Positions 58,368-64,000 of a stretch of 64,000 nucleotides of DNA are shown here, piece by piece (positions within the stretch are counted from its first letter, which is position 1; each line of letters starts with the position of its first letter). The translations under genes were made by a program, and so were the position numbers. The DNA comes from Planctomycetaceae bacterium (GTDB lineage: Bacteria > Planctomycetota > Planctomycetia > Planctomycetales > Planctomycetaceae). The stretch is taken from positions 46,493-110,492 of the forward strand of contig PBSL01000011.1 of NCBI GenBank assembly GCA_002726205.1, given 5' to 3'. The notes under the pieces are model-generated. The model ran no database searches, had not been told where the DNA came from, and saw only the letters and a list, made by a program, of their open reading frames with translations.

Positions 58368-60829
58368 TGCTTGGCTCCTTCTGCTCGCCGTCTCCGAAAT
58401 GGCTCGCTTTGCACAATCGAAATCACCAGGGCCGAAAAACGGTAGTCGTCTTTTCGACAGGCTTCGATGATCTTATCAACGGCACAGCGATCGTAAAACT
58501 CCAGTCCTCGTCCCAGCGAAAAAATCAGCATCTTCCTCGTTAACGATCGGCAGAAACGGCTCTTTCTCTTCTTGAGGATCCCGATCAACTCGATCACGCC
58601 GGAAAATGTCTCGGTGCTGGGCAGCGATCCGGACGAGTCGATCGGATGCGATCCATCCTTGTCCCGCCAACGACCGATTGCATCAAAGTTCTCGAAGCCA
58701 AATCCCAACGCGTCCATCTGTCGATGGCAGATGGCGCATGAGGCCTTCTCGCGATGGATTTCCAACTGTTTGCGCAGCGAGGCGTCCGGGGCCGCCTTGG
58801 CTGTGACTTCGAACTCGGGGACATTCGGCGGCGGCGGTGGCGGCGGCGAATCGAGAATGTTCTCCATAATCCACTTGCCCCGTTTGACCGGTGATGTCCG
58901 ATCCGGGTTGGATGTGAGCGTCAGGATGCTGGCGTGAGTAAGCACACCGGCTCGTCGATCTGCCGGGAGGTCAATTCGTCTCATGGCCGAACCGGTGACA
59001 CCGGGGATGCCGTAGAGTTTTGCCAGGGGTTCGTTGACGAAGGTGAAGTGGCCGTCAAGGAATTCTGTGATGCTGAGGTCCTTTTTCATCACCTCGGCGA
59101 AAAAGAGCTTGGTTTCCTGTTTCATCGCCTCCCGCAGCGGTTCGTTGAACTCGGGAAACTTCTTCGGATCCGGGGTGATTTCGTCGAGGATTCTGAGGTT
59201 GAGCCACTGGGCGGCGAAGTTCTCGACCAGGGCGTTGCCGCGGGGGTCGGCGATCATCCGCCGCACCTGCTTTTCAAGCACTTTCGGCTGGTGCAATCGC
59301 TTCTGTTCGGCGAGGCGAAACAGTTCGTCGTCGGGAAGACTGCTCCAGAGGAAATAACTCAGACGGGTCGCCAGTTCGAAATCACTCAGTGGGTGGTCTT
59401 TTTTCGGGTCACCGGGCTGGAGGTCGTTCTCGATCCGGAAGAGAAAATGCGGGGACACCAGTACCGCCTGCAGCCCCAGCCGCATAGCCTCCTCGAACGT
59501 CTCTCCTTGCTTGACACTGGCGGCCACGAAATCGGCGATCCGGGTGATTTCCTCGACAGTGACAGGCCGGCGATAGGCTCGTCGCATCAGCGGCGCCAGG
59601 TTCGAGAGTGCTGCTTCTCGGGCCGATCGTTGCTTGTTCGGGCTGACGGCGATCAGGCGGAGATGGGAGGCCGGCAGGTCTGCTGGCTTGATGTCCAGCG
59701 GGCCGATCACTTCGAGGGAAAAGACATAAGCATTGCGGTCGCCTCGCAGCTTGGGATCGGCGGCCTTGGGCTTGTAGTAGTCGTTGATGAACTCAAGCCG
59801 CAGTGGCCAGCGTCCCTTCGTGGCCTTGAGCTTGTGATCGATGTTCTTGCGGTCGCCCCGGTTCTTGCTCTTGATGTCGAGTGTGGCCAGGCGGGTGCCG
59901 GAAAGTGAAAGCGCCAGTCTTGCGGGATCCGGGCCGGCCTGGTCTGCCGAGCCGTTGACGCGGAGGATGTAGTTTCCATCCGAGGGGAACTCGACCGTCG
60001 TTCCCACGTGGCCTTTCGAGTACAGGCCCAGGGAACCGTTGCCCTGGGGGGTGGCGTTGGCGTTGCTGTTGAACGCCTTGTTGGCCAGTTTCTTGTTCCG
60101 TGTCTCAAACGGATTGATGGACACGATGGCCTTGGAGGAAATCTGTTCGGCGGCGTCGAGGTACTTCTCGATCAGCAGTGGGGAGACCGACAGGACGTCG
60201 CCGATGTTGTCAAAGCCCTCGCCCACGTCGTCACTGGGGAAAGTCTTGGCCGGCTGAAAGTCGACACCGATAAGATCGCGGATCGTGTTGTTGTACTCGG
60301 ACCGATTCAGGCGTCGAATCGTAACTCGACCGGGATCGCGGACCATGTCGCAGTCGATAGCGAACAGTGTCTTGTCGAGATACTTGACAATTTGCCGGCG
60401 TTGTTTGGCATCGGGCTGATTCTTGAAGTCCGGCGGAGGCATGGCGCCCAGTTCGAGGTACTGCAGTACCTTGGTCCAGACCTTGCGGTCGGCCAGCAGG
60501 TCCTTGGTGGAGGCGTACTTGTCGAGCCGGACGCCCGCGTTGTCGGTGCCCGGGCCGTGGCACTTGTTGCAGTAGGTTTTCAGCAGCGGAGCAATCTGTT
60601 TCGGGAAAGGGTCGGCCGGCTTGGCGGGTGCGACCGTCGTGACGCTGACGGTGGCGACGGCTTCCGATGTGGTGGCCGCGGCCAACGCGGGGCCGGACGA
60701 CGAGGAACCGGCGCCCGAATAGACCCAGGTCGCCATGGCACCCATCACCGCAGTACCGAGGGCCGCAACGATGTGCCGACGCAGCGGGGATCCGGACACG
60801 GTGCGGCGGGGGTTGTCTCGAGTCGTCAC
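58364..60829 (-). CDS. DUF1592-type protein with two haem motifs (DUF1587/1595/1592/1588/1585)
   Basis: The GTG at 60829 has GGAG 6 nt upstream. The 821-residue protein has an N-terminal hydrophobic segment after a basic stretch, a cytochrome motif CNKCH (Cys87, Cys90, His91) with GAMPPPDF as the distal Met candidate, then RLNRSEYNNTIRDLIG (DUF1587), RRAYRRPVTVEEITRIADFV (DUF1595), FLLWSSLPDDELFRLA-like DUF1592, and a second haem motif CAICHRQMDALGFGFENFD (DUF1588). The C-terminus is the DUF1585 segment with FSLGRGLEFYDRCAVD. An exported redox-linked protein of unknown substrate. Confidence 0.9.
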   Translation of the reverse strand: MTTRDNPRRTVSGSPLRRHIVAALGTAVMGAMATWVYSGAGSSSSGPALAAATTSEAVATVSVTTVAPAKPADPFPKQIAPLLKTYCNKCHGPGTDNAGVRLDKYASTKDLLADRKVWTKVLQYLELGAMPPPDFKNQPDAKQRRQIVKYLDKTLFAIDCDMVRDPGRVTIRRLNRSEYNNTIRDLIGVDFQPAKTFPSDDVGEGFDNIGDVLSVSPLLIEKYLDAAEQISSKAIVSINPFETRNKKLANKAFNSNANATPQGNGSLGLYSKGHVGTTVEFPSDGNYILRVNGSADQAGPDPARLALSLSGTRLATLDIKSKNRGDRKNIDHKLKATKGRWPLRLEFINDYYKPKAADPKLRGDRNAYVFSLEVIGPLDIKPADLPASHLRLIAVSPNKQRSAREAALSNLAPLMRRAYRRPVTVEEITRIADFVAASVKQGETFEEAMRLGLQAVLVSPHFLFRIENDLQPGDPKKDHPLSDFELATRLSYFLWSSLPDDELFRLAEQKRLHQPKVLEKQVRRMIADPRGNALVENFAAQWLNLRILDEITPDPKKFPEFNEPLREAMKQETKLFFAEVMKKDLSITEFLDGHFTFVNEPLAKLYGIPGVTGSAMRRIDLPADRRAGVLTHASILTLTSNPDRTSPVKRGKWIMENILDSPPPPPPPNVPEFEVTAKAAPDASLRKQLEIHREKASCAICHRQMDALGFGFENFDAIGRWRDKDGSHPIDSSGSLPSTETFSGVIELIGILKKRKSRFCRSLTRKMLIFSLGRGLEFYDRCAVDKIIEACRKDDYRFSALVISIVQSEPFRRRRAEGAKQ

Positions 60830-60891
60830 TGGCGACTCCGTGGGCGGGGCGGGCGGCAGACGAGCACATGGTTTGTCCGACCGGGAACTTC

Positions 60892-60899
60892 AGTATAAC
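60892..60899 (-). promoter_or_regulatory. Candidate -10 element for the DUF1592/DUF1552 genes
   Basis: GTTATACT reads toward the DUF1592 start at 60829 and would leave a leader of about 55 nt, which includes the GGAG ribosome site. The same octamer stands before the PSD1 gene at 39097. The -35 region is poor. Confidence 0.35.
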
Positions 60900-60932
60900 C
60901 CGGAGGCTGGGTGCCGGACAGACCGCGTTGTC

Positions 60933-62489
60933 TCAGTCGGAGGGTTCGCGTTTCCCAAGACGAGTCAATCGCTGGAACACGTGACGGGCGTCAGCGTGTC
61001 CGGGGCGGCCCAGGCACAGGAAGAGGTAGACCACAAGTGTCGTGGCCAGCGCGACCACTCCCGTGGTGACACCGGTTCCCAGCCTCATGATCACAGCCCA
61101 CCCGGCGATTCCGGACAGCAGGCTGAATCCACAGGACCGCCCGATGCTTTTCAGCATTCCTGGACCATCCTCGAATCCGAACGATCGATGCACTGACCAA
61201 CTGGCTATGAGCAGAAGCAGCCAGGCCGTCAGCGCGGTCGAGAGAGCCAGTCCGACTTCCTGCAGAGGGTCGATCAGCAGCAGGTTGAGCACCAGGTTAG
61301 GCAGAAACAGGCCAAACAGGCCGACCATCGCCACCTGTTTCCAACGACCCAGTACCAGGATCGCCTGCACCATCGCCAATCCGGCGAGCTCGGGGAAAAG
61401 CCCCCAGGCATAGCCACCCAGCGTCAGTCCCATCCGCTGAAAGTCGTCGTGCTCGAGTGCTCCCAGCGAGAGAGATGGCAACAGAGTGTGTCCGGCGATC
61501 AGGACCAGTGAGGAAAGTGGCAACAGGAGGACAGCTGCGAATCGTACAAGCCGGCTGCACGATTTCCGCAGGCCCTGGAGATCTTCTCGGCCGACCTGGT
61601 CGGCGAAGTGTGGCAGCAGGACCCAGAGCATCGAGGCCACCAGGGTCCCCGACAGGAAGTCCTTGCCCAGGGCACTCCAGTACAGGACGCTCAATCGTCC
61701 CTGGTCGAGTCCCCCGGCCATCGCGCGATCGACCAGCACGTTGGCCTGTCCGAGTGCGTCGAGCAAGAGAAATGGCAGCACGACAGCAGCAAATCGGCCG
61801 GATTCTCGAAACAGTGATCCTCGCGGGGACGAGAAGGTGTGTCCGGTGCGGTGGACCAGGATTGTCAGCACGATGGCCTGGATCACCGTGCCCAGCAACA
61901 GGCTCCACGCCAGCAACTGCGGGCCATCACCGGTTCCCCGGGCCAGGACCGCGAAGACGATCGAGAGGGTCGGCAGGATGTGCGTCCATTGGGGCTTGGC
62001 GAAACTCTTCCGAGCATTGAGGACGGCGGTCAGGGCCGAGACGGTAGCGACTGGAACGATCAGCCCGGCGATCGGGGCGTTGAGAGTGTCGAGGTGGCGG
62101 TTGAGGCTGGAAAGGCGGTCGGCAGTGACCAGTTGTGGCCAGAGCCAGGGAAGTCCTATTCGGGTGATCACGGCCAGGACCGTCGAAACGGCCAGGACCT
62201 GGCAGAGATAGCGATTGGTGAACGTGGTGCCCTCGCCGGCGGCAACCTGACGTGGGTATTCGACGAGGAAAGCACGTCGAACCGAGTTGGCATAGAACGC
62301 CAAAGCAAGGGCCGGGACCAGCAGCGCCAGGGCGTAGGCGTCGATGGCTTCGCCCGCTCCAAACTGGCCGGCGACGAGCAGTTCCTTGCCCAGCGAGGCG
62401 ATTCGGCACAGTGCCAGCACAGCGGCCAGCAGAAGACCGGCACCGGCCACACCGCGTTGATCGGGCATCGGTTCTTCCCGGCCGGTCAC
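60933..62489 (-). CDS. MurJ-like lipid II flippase family protein
   Basis: A 518-residue membrane protein with about 13-14 hydrophobic helices, in the MOP/MviN fold. N-terminal features are LALCRIASLGKELLVAGQFGAGEA and IDAYALALLVPALA. The middle has LDALGQANVLVDRAMAGGLDQG and SVLYWSALGKDFLSGTLVASM. It should move lipid-linked precursors across the inner membrane; peptidoglycan is now accepted in planctomycetes. The start is GTG 62489 or ATG 62468, both with purine-rich ribosome sites. Confidence 0.85.
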   Translation of the reverse strand: MTGREEPMPDQRGVAGAGLLLAAVLALCRIASLGKELLVAGQFGAGEAIDAYALALLVPALALAFYANSVRRAFLVEYPRQVAAGEGTTFTNRYLCQVLAVSTVLAVITRIGLPWLWPQLVTADRLSSLNRHLDTLNAPIAGLIVPVATVSALTAVLNARKSFAKPQWTHILPTLSIVFAVLARGTGDGPQLLAWSLLLGTVIQAIVLTILVHRTGHTFSSPRGSLFRESGRFAAVVLPFLLLDALGQANVLVDRAMAGGLDQGRLSVLYWSALGKDFLSGTLVASMLWVLLPHFADQVGREDLQGLRKSCSRLVRFAAVLLLPLSSLVLIAGHTLLPSLSLGALEHDDFQRMGLTLGGYAWGLFPELAGLAMVQAILVLGRWKQVAMVGLFGLFLPNLVLNLLLIDPLQEVGLALSTALTAWLLLLIASWSVHRSFGFEDGPGMLKSIGRSCGFSLLSGIAGWAVIMRLGTGVTTGVVALATTLVVYLFLCLGRPGHADARHVFQRLTRLGKREPSD

Positions 62490-62638
62490 TCTGGCCCCTC
62501 TACACCACTCGGGGGAGATGGTACAGTAAACCGCTGAACGTGTCGCCGGAGCGTTGATCTTGTTGACAACGACCGAGAGTGGCCAGCCGGGATGATGTGT
62601 TGGTTCTGGTGAGTTCTAAGCGATTGGAGTTGTTTGTC

Positions 62639-64000
62639 ATGCAAGGTTCGCTTCGTCTGCTGCTGGCTGCCGCGTTGGTGTTGTCCTGGAATTCACTCAG
62701 GGCCGAAGATGCCGATCAGAAGAAAAAAGGTCCGGAAACGGCGGCTGATGTGCCGGCCGGGCATTCTTACCACGGCGAAGCCTTCAACGAAGGGCCGCGA
62801 CAGAAAGCCTACCTGATGGGAGGCACCGGAGACGTCAGTTTTCCGGCCACCGTCTCCAAGCCGATCGTGCAGAAATTCATCAACCAGGGATTGGGGCAAC
62901 TGCACGGCTTCTGGTATCTCGAAGCCGAGCGGTCGTTTCGACAGGCGGCCGCGATCGATCCCGAGTGTGCGATCGCCTACTGGGGGATGGCGATGGCGAA
63001 TGCCTCCAACGCAAAACGTTCGAAGGGTTTCATCGCCCTGGCGGTCAAGCGGAAGAGCAAGGTCACCGAACGCGAACGCCTCTACATCGAAGCCCTGGAC
63101 ACGTTCATCCAGGCCGGTTCCAAGAAAGAGAAGGATCGCAGTCAGAAATATGCCAAGGCACTCGAGCGGATTTCCTACAAGTTTCCCGATGACATCGAGG
63201 CCAAGGCTTTGCTGGGGTTGCAGATGTGGGTCAATCGTCGCCGCGGAATCCCGATCAACAGCCACCTGGCCGTCAGTGCCCTGCTTGAACAGGTGATTGC
63301 GAAGAACCCGTTGCATCCCTGCCATCACTACCGGATCCATTTGTGGGACTACGAGAGACCCGAGAATGCACTGAACTCGGCGGCCCGCTGCGGCCAGGCG
63401 GCTGCGAGTATCGCCCACATGTGGCACATGCCCGGTCACATTTACTCGCGGTTGAAGAGGTACGAGGACGCCTGTTTCCAGCAGGAAGCCTCGGCCCGGG
63501 TTGATCACGCTCACATGATCCGTGACCGTGTCCTGCCCGACCAGATCCACAATTTCGCTCACAACAACGAGTGGCTGATTCGCAACCTGATTCACGTCGG
63601 CCGGGTGGGGGACGCCTTGAGCCTGGCGCGGAACATGATCGAACTGCCCCGGCATCCGCGCTACAACACCTTGAAGCGTTATGGCAGTCTTCGCTATGGA
63701 CGGATGCGACTGTTCCAGGTTCTAAGCACCTACGAACTGTGGGACGACTTGATCTCCTTGTCGGCCACCTCGTACCTGGAACCGACCGATAAATTTGACG
63801 AACAGATCAAGCGGCAGCGATACCTGGGACGCGCCTATTTCGGCAAAGGTCAGGCCGACAAGGGACGCGAACTGCTCGCCTTGCTCGAGAAACAACTGGC
63901 CGGTGAGAAGATGGCTCAGGACAAGGCAGGGGCCGCCGCTCGAGCGAAACTGGAAGCACCAGCCAAGAAGGCACCAGTCAAGAAGGCACCAGTCAAGAAG
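62639..64000 (+). CDS. Exported TPR-like protein (3' end beyond window)
   Basis: The ATG at 62639 begins a signal peptide (MQGSLRLLLAAALVLSWNSL) and the frame is open to the right edge (454 codons). GGAG stands about 10 nt upstream. The mature part is helical, with TPR-like pairs such as GFWYLEAERSFRQAAAIDPE and AIAYWGMAMANASNAKR, and conserved His-rich segments (CHHYRIHLWDYERPE, MWHMPGHIYSRLKRYEDA). It resembles planctomycete exported TPR proteins with no known function. The tail becomes Lys/Ala/Pro repeats, cut by the window end. Confidence 0.85.
   Translation, partial: MQGSLRLLLAAALVLSWNSLRAEDADQKKKGPETAADVPAGHSYHGEAFNEGPRQKAYLMGGTGDVSFPATVSKPIVQKFINQGLGQLHGFWYLEAERSFRQAAAIDPECAIAYWGMAMANASNAKRSKGFIALAVKRKSKVTERERLYIEALDTFIQAGSKKEKDRSQKYAKALERISYKFPDDIEAKALLGLQMWVNRRRGIPINSHLAVSALLEQVIAKNPLHPCHHYRIHLWDYERPENALNSAARCGQAAASIAHMWHMPGHIYSRLKRYEDACFQQEASARVDHAHMIRDRVLPDQIHNFAHNNEWLIRNLIHVGRVGDALSLARNMIELPRHPRYNTLKRYGSLRYGRMRLFQVLSTYELWDDLISLSATSYLEPTDKFDEQIKRQRYLGRAYFGKGQADKGRELLALLEKQLAGEKMAQDKAGAAARAKLEAPAKKAPVKKAPVKK
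63956..64000 (+). repeat. Tandem 15-bp repeat at the 3' end of the TPR-like gene
   Basis: Three consecutive 15-bp units (GCACCAGYCAAGAAG) encode A-P-A-K-K, A-P-V-K-K and A-P-V-K-K. The array reaches the window edge, so its full length is unknown. Such tails recall cell-wall or DNA-associated basic repeats. Confidence 0.85.

Overview
The window is high-GC DNA that reads like a planctomycete chromosome. The strongest taxonomic sign is the set of planctomycete-type exported proteins: paired DUF1549/DUF1553 proteins with Planctomycete cytochrome c motifs, DUF1501 proteins with Tat-type leaders, and a DUF1592/DUF1552 couple. Methanofuran-type genes (mfnB and mfnE-like) fit the tetrahydromethanopterin-linked C1 metabolism known from this phylum. 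Genes are dense, with many short spacers, stop/start overlaps and convergent 3' overlaps. I saw no rRNA, tRNA, CRISPR array, prophage or insertion sequence.

Layout. 1-5.0 kb: an edge-truncated DUF11-repeat protein, a DacZ-type diadenylate cyclase, an exported unknown and NAD kinase. 5.0-12 kb: a DUF479-like unknown, a sugar epimerase, an M50 protease, an enolase-superfamily enzyme, a class-C-type serine hydrolase and a 2-oxoacid decarboxylase. 12.1-16.6 kb: a PSD1-type protein plus its DUF1501 partner. 16.6-21.3 kb: a co-directional block of a radical SAM protein, a DUF169 protein, an Nfu-type Fe-S carrier, an ATP-grasp enzyme and a PSP1-domain protein with a Cys/Gly tail. 21.3-25.9 kb: a CxxCH/terpenoid-cyclase-like exported protein, an aldo/keto reductase, a D-aminoacylase-like amidohydrolase and mfnB. 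25.8-28.6 kb: a minus-strand hisI-hisG-mfnE run and cysC. 28.9-31.8 kb: a small LTxxQ-type protein, an SDR and an exported unknown. 31.8-39.1 kb: a minus-strand run PSD1-DUF1501-DUF1501-M24 peptidase. 39.2-48.1 kb: a Tat-exported Gfo/Idh/MocA protein, an Nramp-like transporter, a second enolase-superfamily enzyme, a glycosidase-like protein, a beta-propeller with EF-hands and a lipoprotein. 48.4-55.4 kb: a LysR regulator overlapping gltB, then gltD. 55.5-62.5 kb: a desaturase, a PSD1 C-terminal relic, the DUF1552/DUF1592 couple and a MurJ-like flippase. 62.6 kb to the edge: an exported TPR-like protein with a Lys/Pro/Ala repeat tail.

Main discovery. The radical SAM gene at 16604 appears to end at a UGA after the residues WFC, but the frame continues as A-E-P and on to a second stop at 18034. 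A 7-bp hairpin with a loop G about 21 nt after the UGA has the geometry of a bacterial SECIS. The product is best read as a selenoprotein with a C-terminal Cys-Sec-Ala-Glu-Pro tail. It heads a five-gene block rich in redox, Fe-S and ligase functions whose role I cannot assign, and which is the best candidate here for an undescribed system.
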